From Candidatus Aminicenantota bacterium (GTDB lineage Bacteria > Acidobacteriota > Aminicenantia > UBA2199): a stretch of DNA of 61,970 nt. The translations under genes and the position numbers were made by a program. A model generated the notes under the pieces. The model saw only the letters and a program-made list of their open reading frames with translations, was not told where the DNA came from and did no database searches. Location: NCBI GenBank assembly GCA_026393835.1, contig JAPKZK010000035.1, positions 1 to 61,970 of the forward strand, read 5' to 3'. Below are positions 17,886-27,648 of this stretch, piece after piece (position 1 is the stretch's first letter; the number at the start of each line of letters is the position of its first letter).

Positions 17886-17897
17886 GGGAATATAAAC

Positions 17898-18803
17898 TCA
17901 ACCGGCCTGGGGCTTGAAGGCAATCATGGCGTAGTCCTGGCCCACAGTCATGTGTTCCGCCAGGGACCTCAACACACCGGAAGCCGGAACCCCGTCGGTT
18001 CCGCCCAGGTAATCCGGCAATGAGACTTGCAGGCACTCGTGTTCCTTGAACCCCGCCTGGGAGAGCATGAACCCCAAAGCCACAGGCAGGATGGGACGGC
18101 GGTGGGTGGGGTCTACGTAGAAATTACATGAACCTACAATAAAGTTTTCCGGGTTCGGCGTTTCCAGGATCAACACCCCGCCCGGGGCCAGCGTCCGCCG
18201 GGCCTCGGCCAGTACCGTCATCAGCGCCGCGAAGGGCAGATGCTCAATGATGTGGAAACCGCTGATGCCGGATAAAGATTCATCGGGCATTTTGCGCAGG
18301 AAAGCCAGGGCGTCCACCCGTTCCGATTCCAAACCCCGGGCCTGGGTTTCATCGATCATACGTTGGTTGAGATCGATGCCGCGTCCGGCGACGTTGTTTT
18401 CTTTCAAAAGTTCCAGCCATTCGCCGCGTCCGCAGCCGATGTCCAGGAACCCGAGGGGGGCATTCAAGCCGAGGGTTCGTTCCACATAGGGGAGGTAGAT
18501 TGCCAGCCGGGACTTTACCAGTTCGCGGCTGCCGCGGAATTTTTCTTCGAAAGCATAATAAAAATCATCGAAAGTTCCAGCGCCCGGACCGTCCAGGGCC
18601 AGGTCCCATTCCGTTTCCGCGTGGCGTTTCAGTTCTTCCAGCGAAGCACGTAAACGGTCGATTTCCGTCTTGAGCAGTCGATTTTGCATTTGCAGGTCAT
18701 CCAATTCAGGAAGCCGGCGAATCTTTTTCAAGCCGCGCCAGGAAGCCTTAATTTTCGACCATTGGGAAGACATTTTCATAATAGAAGAATCAGGTTTAGT
18801 CAT
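17898..18803 (-). CDS. class I SAM-dependent methyltransferase
   Basis: A basic, coiled-coil N-terminus (about 1-70) is followed by a class I methyltransferase fold: motif I FLDIGCGRGEWLELL near residue 118, an acidic loop GRGIDLNQRM, GFHIIEHLPF and the post-motif APGGVLILETPNPEN. A C-terminal FYVDPTHRRPILP segment is common in methyltransferases of LPS and glycan gene clusters. It is first in the minus-strand cluster with the ligase-like and radical SAM genes. The likely role is methylation of a sugar or glycan chain; the acceptor is unknown. Confidence 0.85.
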   Translation of the reverse strand: MTKPDSSIMKMSSQWSKIKASWRGLKKIRRLPELDDLQMQNRLLKTEIDRLRASLEELKRHAETEWDLALDGPGAGTFDDFYYAFEEKFRGSRELVKSRLAIYLPYVERTLGLNAPLGFLDIGCGRGEWLELLKENNVAGRGIDLNQRMIDETQARGLESERVDALAFLRKMPDESLSGISGFHIIEHLPFAALMTVLAEARRTLAPGGVLILETPNPENFIVGSCNFYVDPTHRRPILPVALGFMLSQAGFKEHECLQVSLPDYLGGTDGVPASGVLRSLAEHMTVGQDYAMIAFKPQAG

Positions 18804-18942
18804 AAAGGTATTTTAAGGAAAAACGCGCTTAAATTCAATAGACCGCGCAAAAAATAAAAAAACCACGCGGTGCTATTGAAATATGAATCCCTTTTATTTA
18901 AGATTAACCTGTAAAATTAAACAGAAGGAAGGATTACGAACG

Positions 18943-21288
18943 ATGAAAAAATTTGATACGTCCTCATGGCCGATACTGATAATCTCCGGCCAGGTAAACG
19001 AAAAAAACGACGAAGGCTTCCGCCTTCGTGAATTGATCGAACAGCTAACCAAAGAACAAGACTGCCGGGTCATTATTTCCCTTACATACCACGATGGCAA
19101 TGAAATTTTCCTGTCCAGGACCGACCTGGGCGCAGTAGTGGTGGACTGGGATATGCCCGAAAGGTTTGCAAAGGTAATGGCGGAAAAATTAAGCTGCGTG
19201 GCCCTTATCCATGAAATGAGAAAACGAAACAAAACAATCCCCATCCTATTACTAACCGACCGGTTGGCCACGGAAAAAATCCCGGTGGAGGTCCTGGCCG
19301 ATATTAACGGCTACCTCTGGAAAACGGCGGAACCCCCGGACTTCCTGGCGGGAAGAATTGCGGTGCAGGTTTCCCAATACGCCGACGGCGTCTTGCCGGT
19401 ATTTTTCGGCGAGCTGGTCAAGTACGCCAATGAATACAAATACGCCTGGCATACGCCCGGGCACATGGGCGGGGAAGGTTTCCTGCGCAGTCCGGCAGGC
19501 GTTGCCCTGTATAAATTCTTCGGCGAGAACGTATTCCGCGCGGACCTTTCGATCTCTGTCCCGGAACTGGGGTCCCTGCTGGACCACAGCGGCGTGACCG
19601 GCGAGGCGGAGAAATTCTCGGCAAAAGTCTTTGGCGCGGATTATACTTATTATATACTCAACGGCACCTCCACGGCCAACCAGGTTATCTGGCGAAGCCA
19701 GGTTTCCAGGGGCGACATTGCCTTTGTAGACAGGAATTGCCACAAATCTTTGAACTATGCGATGGTAATTACCGAGGCGAAACCGCATTATATGCACCCG
19801 CGTAGAAACGGGCTGGGCATTATCGGTCCCGTGAGACTGGATGAGTTTGGCGATAAATGGATCCTGGAAAAAATCAGCGAAAGGCAAACTTCGTCGGGGC
19901 GCGGCGCGGATACGTCCGCCACTAAAGCAAAAATGTCGGCTTTAACCAATTCCACTTACGACGGGGTTTGTTACAATGTGAAAAGGATAAAAGAACGCCT
20001 GGAGAAGCGTGTAGAAAACATACATTTTGATGAGGCATGGTATGCCTATGCAAAGTTCCACCCGGTTTATAAAAACCATTTCGGCATGGAGGATGTACCG
20101 CGGGAACCCCACCACCCGCCTGTGTTCTGCTCTCAATCGACGCATAAATTGTTAACGGCTTTTTCCCAGGCTTCGATGATCCATATTAAAAACGGGGGCT
20201 CGGTAAAGATCGATCCGGTTGAATTTAATGAATCGTATATGATGCATTCGTCAACCTCCCCACAATACAATATGGTCGCTTCCCTGGATGTGGCGACGAA
20301 AATGATGCACGATAACGGCGAAATGATCTGGAACGATATTATTGTAGAAGCCGTCCAACTGCGAAAGAAAATGGCCTCCATCAAGAAAGAATTGAAAAAG
20401 AAAAAGGATTGGTTCTTCGGGATGTGGCAGCCTGAAAAGGTGAGATTTAAAGGGAAAATGGTTCATCTTGAAGATGCGCCCACGGAAGCACTGGCCCGCG
20501 ACCAGGGGGCCTGGACATTGACGGCGGACAATAACTGGCACGGGTTCGAAGATATGGAAGATGATTATGCGATGCTGGACCCGGTTAAATTGACTTTTAC
20601 CTGTCCGGGGCTCGATGATAAAGGAAATATTAGCAAGGAAGGCATCCCGGCCGCGGTGGTTACCGATTATTTGATTACCCGGGGTATTGTGGCCGAAAAA
20701 ACAGATTATTATTCCTGGCTAATGCTAAATTCATTGGGAACCACAAAAGGAAAACAAGGAACCCTTTTGGCGGGATTATTTAGGTTTAAACAGTTATACG
20801 ACGCCAATACACCCCTGGCGGAAGTGTTTCCCGACCTGGCGGCCCGGTACCCGGGGAAATATAAAAGCCTGGGGCTTAAGGATCATTGCCGGGAGATGCA
20901 TCGGTTTCTCAGCGACCATAAGATGTTGAAGAAGTTGGATGCGGCGTTTAGTCTTATACCCAGGCAGGTGATGACGCCGGCTGAAGCTTATCATCATGTG
21001 GTAAAAAAGAAAGTCGAATATATGGATATCGGGAAAATGACGGGGCATGTCACTGCTGTAATGTTGACGCCTTATCCCCCGGGTATACCGATAATGATGG
21101 GGGGCGAATTGATGGAGAAGCTGCCGGGCAAGGATATTAATCCAATTTGTGAATACCTGTTACTGCGGCAGGAGTTTGAAAATGAGTTCCCGGGTTACGA
21201 AAGCGATATTCATGGGATTGAACGTGTGGAGCGGAACGGTAAGACGTACTTCCGGACCCTGTGTATTAAAAAAAGAAGCATCGGTTAA
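18943..21288 (+). CDS. Orn/Lys/Arg decarboxylase, PLP fold III
   Basis: The 781 residues match the large bacterial basic amino-acid decarboxylases: a CheY-like wing domain (1-150), the PLP domain starting near HTPGHMGGEGF, HFDEAWYAY with the cofactor-binding Asp, and STHKLLTAFSQASMIH with the Schiff-base Lys near 402. A GAAGGAAGGA lies just upstream of the ATG at 18943, so I prefer it to an in-frame ATG at 18883. Arginine is a plausible substrate given the cyanophycin genes 8 kb away. That link is inference, and lysine cannot be ruled out. It stands alone on the plus strand, with a partial palindromic repeat after the stop. Confidence 0.88.
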   Translation: MKKFDTSSWPILIISGQVNEKNDEGFRLRELIEQLTKEQDCRVIISLTYHDGNEIFLSRTDLGAVVVDWDMPERFAKVMAEKLSCVALIHEMRKRNKTIPILLLTDRLATEKIPVEVLADINGYLWKTAEPPDFLAGRIAVQVSQYADGVLPVFFGELVKYANEYKYAWHTPGHMGGEGFLRSPAGVALYKFFGENVFRADLSISVPELGSLLDHSGVTGEAEKFSAKVFGADYTYYILNGTSTANQVIWRSQVSRGDIAFVDRNCHKSLNYAMVITEAKPHYMHPRRNGLGIIGPVRLDEFGDKWILEKISERQTSSGRGADTSATKAKMSALTNSTYDGVCYNVKRIKERLEKRVENIHFDEAWYAYAKFHPVYKNHFGMEDVPREPHHPPVFCSQSTHKLLTAFSQASMIHIKNGGSVKIDPVEFNESYMMHSSTSPQYNMVASLDVATKMMHDNGEMIWNDIIVEAVQLRKKMASIKKELKKKKDWFFGMWQPEKVRFKGKMVHLEDAPTEALARDQGAWTLTADNNWHGFEDMEDDYAMLDPVKLTFTCPGLDDKGNISKEGIPAAVVTDYLITRGIVAEKTDYYSWLMLNSLGTTKGKQGTLLAGLFRFKQLYDANTPLAEVFPDLAARYPGKYKSLGLKDHCREMHRFLSDHKMLKKLDAAFSLIPRQVMTPAEAYHHVVKKKVEYMDIGKMTGHVTAVMLTPYPPGIPIMMGGELMEKLPGKDINPICEYLLLRQEFENEFPGYESDIHGIERVERNGKTYFRTLCIKKRSIG

Positions 21289-21301
21289 TATAAATTAGCT
21301 A

Positions 21302-21330
21302 TCAAAAGTTTTGGGAAGTCCGGAAACCCA
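21302..21330. repeat. palindromic dispersed element, partial copy
   Basis: TCAAAAGTTTTGGGAAGTCC followed by GGAAACCC matches the first half of the palindromic element (compare 51585-51610). The second arm is missing. It lies in the short convergent gap between the decarboxylase and the aminotransferase. Confidence 0.6.
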
Positions 21331-21331
21331 C

Positions 21332-22525
21332 TTATAAAACCTCTTTAATCGCATCCGCGAGGTGTTTGATGCCTGTTTCGATTTGTTCTACCGATGGGAA
21401 AGAATAGTTCAGGCGCAGCGTATTGCCGCCTGAATTGTCGCAGTGGAACGGTCTGCCGGTAACGTAGGCTACATTATGTTCGATGGCCGTCATAAAAATC
21501 TCTTTGGTATCCAGTTTTTCAGGCAGCACTACCCACAAGAACATCCCGCCCGAAGGTTTCGACCATTTGATCCCTTTGGGCATATATTTCTCCAGGGCGT
21601 TTAGCATCGCTTCCCGTTTCGGCCTGTAACACTCGATGGCTTTATTAATCGTTTCCTTCATCTTGCCCCGTTTGATAAACTCAGCCAGGATAAGCTGTGT
21701 AAAAGAGGGAGTACAAAGGTCCACGGATTGTTTGAGCATTACCACTTTATCGATCACAAAAGGATCGGCCGCGAGCCAGCCCATGCGCATACCGGGAAAG
21801 AGTGTCTTTGAAAAAGTTTTCATCATAATCACCCCTTTCCCGCCGGAAAGGCTCCACAGGCTCGGTAGTATTTCGCCGGTAAAACTCAGTTCACGGTAAG
21901 GGGAATCTTCCAGCAGGGGGATGCCTCTTTCAGATGCGATTTTAATAAGTTCTTTCCTGCGGGCAAGACTCATGGTAATGCCGGAGGGGTTCTGGAAATC
22001 CGGGATAACGTAAATAAACCGGGGCTTTTTGCCTTCATTTGCCAGTTTATCCAGTTCCTTTACCAGGGCGCCCAAATCCATACCTTCTTCGTCCAATGGG
22101 ACGCCGCGCATATCGGCGAGGCAGCGGCGAAATACCTGGATGGCCCCGAGATAAGACGGCAATTCCATGATAATGGGGGCCCCTTCATCCAGGAACAATA
22201 ACCCCATAAGATCAAGCCCCTGCTGTGAAGACGACGTGACGCATATCTGGTCCATCGTGGTATCGTCGCCATACGCTTTCATATGGGCCGCCAGGGCCTC
22301 CAGCATCGGCGGCTCCCCTTCGGTGGGGCCGTATTGGAGAGCTAAGAATCCTTTGCTCTCCAATACATCGGCGGTTATTTGGGTTATATCCTTGAGAGGA
22401 AATAACGATGCGTCGGGTAAACCCCCGCCAAATGAAATAACTCCCGGTTTCCGGGTCCATTTTAGTATCTCCCTGATCTCCGACCGCACGATTCGATTTG
22501 AAACATTGGAAAATGTATAATCCAT
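21332..22525 (-). CDS. PLP-dependent aminotransferase (class I, 2-aminoadipate/LysN-like)
   Basis: The protein opens SNRIVRSEIREILKWTRKPGVISFGGGLPD, typical of the MocR/LysN-type aminotransferases. It carries YVIPDFQNPSG (cofactor and substrate strand), MMKTFSKTLFPGMRMGW with the PLP Lys, and the C-terminal LRLNYSFP with the carboxylate-binding Arg. A GGAGG lies 9 bases before the ATG. Members use aromatic, branched-chain or 2-aminoadipate substrates; the exact one cannot be told. It is convergent with the decarboxylase gene. Confidence 0.88.
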   Translation of the reverse strand: MDYTFSNVSNRIVRSEIREILKWTRKPGVISFGGGLPDASLFPLKDITQITADVLESKGFLALQYGPTEGEPPMLEALAAHMKAYGDDTTMDQICVTSSSQQGLDLMGLLFLDEGAPIIMELPSYLGAIQVFRRCLADMRGVPLDEEGMDLGALVKELDKLANEGKKPRFIYVIPDFQNPSGITMSLARRKELIKIASERGIPLLEDSPYRELSFTGEILPSLWSLSGGKGVIMMKTFSKTLFPGMRMGWLAADPFVIDKVVMLKQSVDLCTPSFTQLILAEFIKRGKMKETINKAIECYRPKREAMLNALEKYMPKGIKWSKPSGGMFLWVVLPEKLDTKEIFMTAIEHNVAYVTGRPFHCDNSGGNTLRLNYSFPSVEQIETGIKHLADAIKEVL

Positions 22526-22643
22526 GAATGATCCTCCTATATTATATTATTTGAATAAAATTTATAAGTCCCATTTTTAAACGCTGATTTCATTTGTCTG
22601 CTTATAATAAACCAAAACCCAAAATTTTTCAAGTACCCGGTAA

Positions 22644-23042
22644 TTACTTCTGTTTCAATTCCACCAGGACGCCGGAGAAACTTTTGGGGTGTGCAAAAGC
22701 AATCTTACAGTTACCGGCGCCGGTGCGCGGTTCGCTGTCGATCATCTTGATATCTTTCTCCTGGAAAGCTTTTATTTGCGCCCCAAGGTCATCCACCTCG
22801 TAAGCGATGTGATGAATGCCGGCGCCCCGTTTAGCAATAAATTTTCCCACCGGGGAGTCTTCTTCCGTGGGGGCCGTCAATTCGATATGGATGTCCCCCA
22901 CGCTAAAGAACGCCACTTTAACCTTCTGGTCTGCCACCACCTCGGCGCCGTGGAATTCCAATCCCAGCACATCCCGGTAACGTTTGATCTCTTCGTCCAG
23001 GTCCGTAACGGCAATGGCAATATGATCGATTTTTTTTATCAT
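22644..23042 (-). CDS. mce: methylmalonyl-CoA epimerase
   Basis: It interconverts the (R) and (S) forms of methylmalonyl-CoA in propionyl-CoA metabolism. The 132 residues match the glyoxalase-fold epimerase: IDHIAIAVTDLDEEI (metal-binding His), VGDIHIELTAPT, GIHHIAYEVDDL (second His pair) and the final GVLVELKQK with the metal-binding Glu. The length is normal. No mutase subunit is in the window. It lies 20 bases downstream of the prolyl oligopeptidase gene region on the opposite side of a short gap. Confidence 0.93.
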   Translation of the reverse strand: MIKKIDHIAIAVTDLDEEIKRYRDVLGLEFHGAEVVADQKVKVAFFSVGDIHIELTAPTEEDSPVGKFIAKRGAGIHHIAYEVDDLGAQIKAFQEKDIKMIDSEPRTGAGNCKIAFAHPKSFSGVLVELKQK

Positions 23043-23062
23043 CGTAAGCTCCTGATTTTTAT

Positions 23063-25192
23063 TTATTTGAATACCGGGGTTATTCCCATATTGTAGAACA
23101 TAAATGAATACATATCGGTATACCGTTCAATGGTCTTTGAGGTAGTGGAACCGGTCCCATGCCCGACTTTTGTTTCAACCCGGAGCAGGATGGGATTTTT
23201 CCCTTTGTACTTTTCCTGCATCTCGGCAATGTACTTAAAAGAATGGGCCGGGAAAACCCTGTCGTCATGGTCCGCCGTTTCCACCATCGTGGCCGGGTAC
23301 GCGATCCCCCCTTTAATGTTGTGGAGCGGCGAATACGCAACCAAATATTTAAACTGTTGGGGGTTTTCACTGGAGCCATATTCCCCTGCCCAGGCCCAAC
23401 CGATAGTAAACTTGTGATAACGAAGCATGTCCAATACACCCACCGAGGGAAAAGCCACCCGGAACAAATCCGGGCGCTGGTTGATAACGGCAGCTACCAA
23501 TAAACCGCCATTGGAAGCGCCGTAAGCAGCCAGTTTCCGCGCTGAAGTATATCCTTTGGCAATCAAGTACTCAGCGGCGGCAATATAATCGTCGAACACA
23601 TTTTGCTTCTTTTCAAACATGGCTGCGCGGTGCCATTCTTCCCCATACTCACCCCCGCCCCTGAGACAGGCCATGGCAAATACACCGCCGCTTTCCAGCA
23701 GGGGAATGATGGTCCAGCTAAAAAAAGGCTGCATGGATGAATTGAAACCGCCATAACCGAAAAGATAAGCGGGATTTTGACCGTTCAATTCCAAACCCTT
23801 TTTGTGCACGATAAACAAAGGAACCCGGGTCTTGTCCTTACTTTCATAAAATACCTGGGTTGTTTCAAATTTATCCGGGTCAAATTTAACATCGGCTTTT
23901 CGAAACACCTCGGATTTGTTCTCTTTTATCGAATAGCGGTAGATAGTGGGCGGCGCCGTAAAAGAAAAAAAGGTATAGAATACCTCGTTATCCTCCTTTT
24001 TACCGTTGAAACCGGCGACTGTTCCAATACCCGGCAGCGCGATATCATACAGTTTTTGTCCCCCCGGTTCAAACACGGAAACAACCGTGTTGGCATCCTT
24101 TAAATAAGAGACGATCAACTTGCCGCCCACAAATGAAACATCGTCCATTTTATCCTTCGATTCCGGGATAATCACTTTCCAGTTCTCTTTTTGCGGGTTC
24201 AGGGGATCGATGAGAATAAGTTTAAAATTGGGCGCTTCATAATCGGTCATTACCAGGAGCCGGCCGTCGATTTCTTCCACAAATGCCAGTTGAGCCAGGG
24301 GTGTTTCGATAAGGGGGATCACGGCCGAATCCGTTTCCAGGTTTTTATAATAAAAGAAATTGTGAGTCGCAGAACCTTCCCAGGCAGTAATAACCAGGTA
24401 CTTTTCATTGTCTGTCACCCTGGCGCCGAATCCCAATAGGGGATTGGTGTTATCACAGTATATCAATTTGTCTTCCGATTGGGGCGTTCCTACTTTGTGA
24501 TAAAAAATTTTTTGAAATTCGATTTTTGCTTTTAGTTTATCCGCCTCTTTGGGCTCATCGTAACGGCTGTAGAAAAAACCGTCCTTATACCAGGACATTT
24601 CAGAGAACTTCGCCCATTGGATATGGTCGTTCAATTTTTTCCCGGTTTCCGTTTCCATGACAAAATATTCTCGCCAATCGGACCCGCCCGGGGAAATTTC
24701 ATAGCCGACATATTTTTGATCATTGGAAAAAGTAACCTGCGTAAGGGTGACGGACCCGCCGGCGGAAAAAGTATTGGGGTCCAGCAGGACATTGGCGTCG
24801 CCAGCCAACCCTTTTTGAATATAAACCACGGATTGATCCTGGAGACCGGTATTTTTCCAGAAAGTATAATATTTTCCTTGTTTAGAGGCATGCGAATACT
24901 TTGCATAATTGGAGATTTCCGTTAAGCGCGCTTTGATGTTTTCCCGGAACGGTATTTTCTCCAGGTAATTATCCGTGAGTTTTTTCTGCGCCGTCACCCA
25001 TTGGGCCGTCGCTTTGGAATTTACATCTTCTAACCAACGGTAAGGGTCCTTAACTTTAACGCCGTGATAGTCATCTACCTGGTTTATCTTTTTTGTAACG
25101 GGGTACTTCAGGGAGGTTTTTTCAGTACAAAACAACGGGGTCCCTAAACCCACTATCGTAAAAATAATGATTAACTTTTTGAAATGATTCAT
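23063..25192 (-). CDS. prolyl oligopeptidase family protein (S9A), exported
   Basis: After a signal peptide (MNHFKKLIIIFTIVGLGTPL) the protein runs into YPVTKKINQVDDYHGVKVKDPYRWLED, the classic S9A start, then a seven-bladed propeller. The catalytic domain has GASNGGLLVAA (nucleophile Ser), DHDDRVFPAHS (Asp) and GHGTGSTT (His). It should cut short proline-containing peptides in the periplasm. The sequence reads ATGATG after AGGAGGA, and I chose the second ATG because its spacing to the Shine-Dalgarno is better; the first, at 25195, is also possible. A much longer upstream frame is an artefact of the neighbouring gene. Confidence 0.92.
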   Translation of the reverse strand: MNHFKKLIIIFTIVGLGTPLFCTEKTSLKYPVTKKINQVDDYHGVKVKDPYRWLEDVNSKATAQWVTAQKKLTDNYLEKIPFRENIKARLTEISNYAKYSHASKQGKYYTFWKNTGLQDQSVVYIQKGLAGDANVLLDPNTFSAGGSVTLTQVTFSNDQKYVGYEISPGGSDWREYFVMETETGKKLNDHIQWAKFSEMSWYKDGFFYSRYDEPKEADKLKAKIEFQKIFYHKVGTPQSEDKLIYCDNTNPLLGFGARVTDNEKYLVITAWEGSATHNFFYYKNLETDSAVIPLIETPLAQLAFVEEIDGRLLVMTDYEAPNFKLILIDPLNPQKENWKVIIPESKDKMDDVSFVGGKLIVSYLKDANTVVSVFEPGGQKLYDIALPGIGTVAGFNGKKEDNEVFYTFFSFTAPPTIYRYSIKENKSEVFRKADVKFDPDKFETTQVFYESKDKTRVPLFIVHKKGLELNGQNPAYLFGYGGFNSSMQPFFSWTIIPLLESGGVFAMACLRGGGEYGEEWHRAAMFEKKQNVFDDYIAAAEYLIAKGYTSARKLAAYGASNGGLLVAAVINQRPDLFRVAFPSVGVLDMLRYHKFTIGWAWAGEYGSSENPQQFKYLVAYSPLHNIKGGIAYPATMVETADHDDRVFPAHSFKYIAEMQEKYKGKNPILLRVETKVGHGTGSTTSKTIERYTDMYSFMFYNMGITPVFK

Positions 25193-25230
25193 CATTCCTC
25201 CTTTTCCGGCAAAAATTTCCGGTTGTATAT

Positions 25231-27474
25231 TTACATGGATAACGCATAGCCGATTTTTAAGAAAAGAGTCCGGTTGGTTTGCTTCAGGGGGACATCCAGC
25301 AGTCCATCGTAAATGTCCGAATATCCCAGGAAAAGAACCGTCCTGGGATTGAGTTTGTAAGAGAAGAGGAACTGCATAAACAGGCGCCGGTTTTCCGGGT
25401 TCTCGGGACTCCTGTAGAGGGTGATATCGCGGGAAACATCCGTGTACTGGATAATGCCCCTTAAAAAGGCCCACCTGCTGAAATGATACAGCAACTTGCC
25501 CTGGGCAAGATGGGTTCGAAAAAGCCGCCCCTGCTCCACATCGAGATAGGAATAAGAATAAGAAAGGGACGCCTGGAGATGTTTCCCGATATTGTAATTC
25601 ACCTGCGGTTCAATGCAAAAATATTTCCCCCACCGGGTGTGGGCATAGTCGATATCATCCTTGATATCGAGATAACATGCCAGGTTAATATTGCCGCTGG
25701 GACGAACCCGGCAATATAAATGCAAAAAATCCTGGTTAAAAGGGACATAATTATATATCTTTTTCTGTTTACCGGCGTAGAGCGAAATAATGGACTGGAG
25801 GGGCATTTCAAAATCCACCCACATTTCTACTTCCCGCTCCAGCAGATGTCCGCGGTGGTCTTTTACCTGGAACAGGTCGCCGCCGAAACCGATATGGGGA
25901 AAAAAAGAATTTGCCCCCCCCCAATAGCTATAATTACCACTCACAAAGCCTTTCCAGTAGTTAACCCGGGGGATGAATCCCAGGTCGGCGCGAAAATCCG
26001 GGCTAAAATTTTCATAGCTAAGGTTCCAGCCGTAAGTACGGGCGTCTCGACGGAGGGAAAAATTCATCGCGTAACCGCTCATCCGCTGCTCTTTTTGCAG
26101 GAATTTCCTGGCGGAAGTGGCGGGGTAAAGGGTAGAGGACCCCAGGACCTGGAAACGGATGGAATCAGACCTGCCGATCCTTACCAGTCCGTCTACACCG
26201 GCCAGCCGATTGTAATAGTCTTTGCCTTCCCTGTCTGTAAAGAGGATGCCTACAGTGGAAGAGGGGCCGATATCCCTACGGTAGCGAAAAACCCCCGCCG
26301 TGGCGCCCTGGTTCAAAGTCGTGTATTTAGAACCTTCGGCGCCGGGGAAAATAAGGCTGGTTATTTGATCCCGGCTTAGAAAGAAACCCAACGCATTTTT
26401 CCCCTCTTTCCCGGATATTTTAACCCCCCAGGAAGGGTCCATCAGGGTCCGGGTGTACACCGCATTGATAAAGGTTGAAAAAAAATCTTTGCCCTCCATG
26501 AAAAAAGGGCGTTTTTCCGGGTAATAGAGGACGAACTGGGTATTGATGTCCTGCTGCGCGATATCTGCCTCCACCTGGGAAAAATCAGGGTTCACCGTGG
26601 CGCTGAGAGTCAGGTTGGAAGTAAAACCCCAACTGGCGGAAATCCCGGCGTCCAGTTTCGCCTCTTTTTTTTTCATGGGCTCGTCCGGGAAAACCTTCCT
26701 CTCATCGGTACGGAAAGCGGTGAGCGTGGGGTCCAGCTCGATATTCCTACCGGGAGAAGCGCCCTCGATGCCGGTCAATTTATGGGATTGGCAGAGAAGG
26801 CATGGATTGTCGCGGTTATGAATGATATTGGTGATTTGATGCCGCTGACTTCGCGGGTAGAGCCTTACAGGAACAAATCCCCAGGTTTGATTAACGGTAT
26901 TCCCCGGGAACTGGAGGGCCTGGAAAGGAATGGCCATTTCAACTTCATAGCCTTTGTCGTCGATGTGTGCGGCCGACAACCAGATCGCATCCCAGGAGTC
27001 GTCTTCATAGGCCCCACCGTCGCTGAGGATTTCGTCCATCTGGATTCCCAGGGGGTTGCAGAAAAAGACAAAAGCGCGATTTCGATCGTTAAACGTATCG
27101 ACAAAGATCCCCACCATGTCATCGAGGTAAATATTGTCCCGGTCCGACATGTAGGCGCGAATTTGCTTCGGCTGGTGGTCGTAGGCTTTAAACGCCACAT
27201 ACAAATTTTTATCGTCGTAAAGGACCAGGCATTCAGTTTTAACCGGCGCCACGATATTTTCGGACGGCAGGATTTCGTTATTTACATCGAGAACCAGGGC
27301 GTTTCCCCAGGCTTCTTCATCGATGCGACCGTCTATCTTAATTTTACCGGCCGCCTTTTTGATTTGGTACGTGTGTGATATAAATTTGTCGTCAGTTTGG
27401 GCTTGCTCCCCATTTAAAAAGAGCTGAAACATGGAAATAAAACAGGCCATTATGACGGAGATTTTAAATGCCAT
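25231..27474 (-). CDS. CBM9-like/DUF5916 outer-membrane protein
   Basis: A signal peptide (MAFKISVIMACFISMFQLFL) precedes a carbohydrate-binding-module-9-like domain (IDGRIDEEAWGNA, then DDMVGIFVDTFNDRNRAFVFFCNPLGIQ). A DUF5916 region follows, with many alternating beta strands and aromatic residues (YPEKRPFFMEGKDFF onward), as in outer-membrane barrels. GGAGG lies upstream of the ATG at 27474; a longer frame to 27537 has no signal sequence at its N-terminus. Its stop is 38 bases upstream of the prolyl oligopeptidase start, so they may be co-transcribed. Substrate unknown. Confidence 0.82.
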   Translation of the reverse strand: MAFKISVIMACFISMFQLFLNGEQAQTDDKFISHTYQIKKAAGKIKIDGRIDEEAWGNALVLDVNNEILPSENIVAPVKTECLVLYDDKNLYVAFKAYDHQPKQIRAYMSDRDNIYLDDMVGIFVDTFNDRNRAFVFFCNPLGIQMDEILSDGGAYEDDSWDAIWLSAAHIDDKGYEVEMAIPFQALQFPGNTVNQTWGFVPVRLYPRSQRHQITNIIHNRDNPCLLCQSHKLTGIEGASPGRNIELDPTLTAFRTDERKVFPDEPMKKKEAKLDAGISASWGFTSNLTLSATVNPDFSQVEADIAQQDINTQFVLYYPEKRPFFMEGKDFFSTFINAVYTRTLMDPSWGVKISGKEGKNALGFFLSRDQITSLIFPGAEGSKYTTLNQGATAGVFRYRRDIGPSSTVGILFTDREGKDYYNRLAGVDGLVRIGRSDSIRFQVLGSSTLYPATSARKFLQKEQRMSGYAMNFSLRRDARTYGWNLSYENFSPDFRADLGFIPRVNYWKGFVSGNYSYWGGANSFFPHIGFGGDLFQVKDHRGHLLEREVEMWVDFEMPLQSIISLYAGKQKKIYNYVPFNQDFLHLYCRVRPSGNINLACYLDIKDDIDYAHTRWGKYFCIEPQVNYNIGKHLQASLSYSYSYLDVEQGRLFRTHLAQGKLLYHFSRWAFLRGIIQYTDVSRDITLYRSPENPENRRLFMQFLFSYKLNPRTVLFLGYSDIYDGLLDVPLKQTNRTLFLKIGYALSM

Positions 27475-27648
27475 ATCGAAACTCCTCCGGCTGTGCATCC
27501 AAACGTTTGAGACGAACGCCCGAATGTATGATACCATATTATAACATAAATAAAAAGTTTTTCAGAGAGTTCCGCGGATTTCTTAAAAGTTTTGTTTTGA
27601 CAATGAAGTCCACTTTAAATAATCAAGGGACCAAGGATTTTCTTATAA

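Noticed and set aside
25193..25474. N-terminal extension of the prolyl oligopeptidase
   Set aside because: The extra residues are an out-of-frame reading of the upstream DUF5916 gene, and the signal peptide with its ribosome site lies at 25192.
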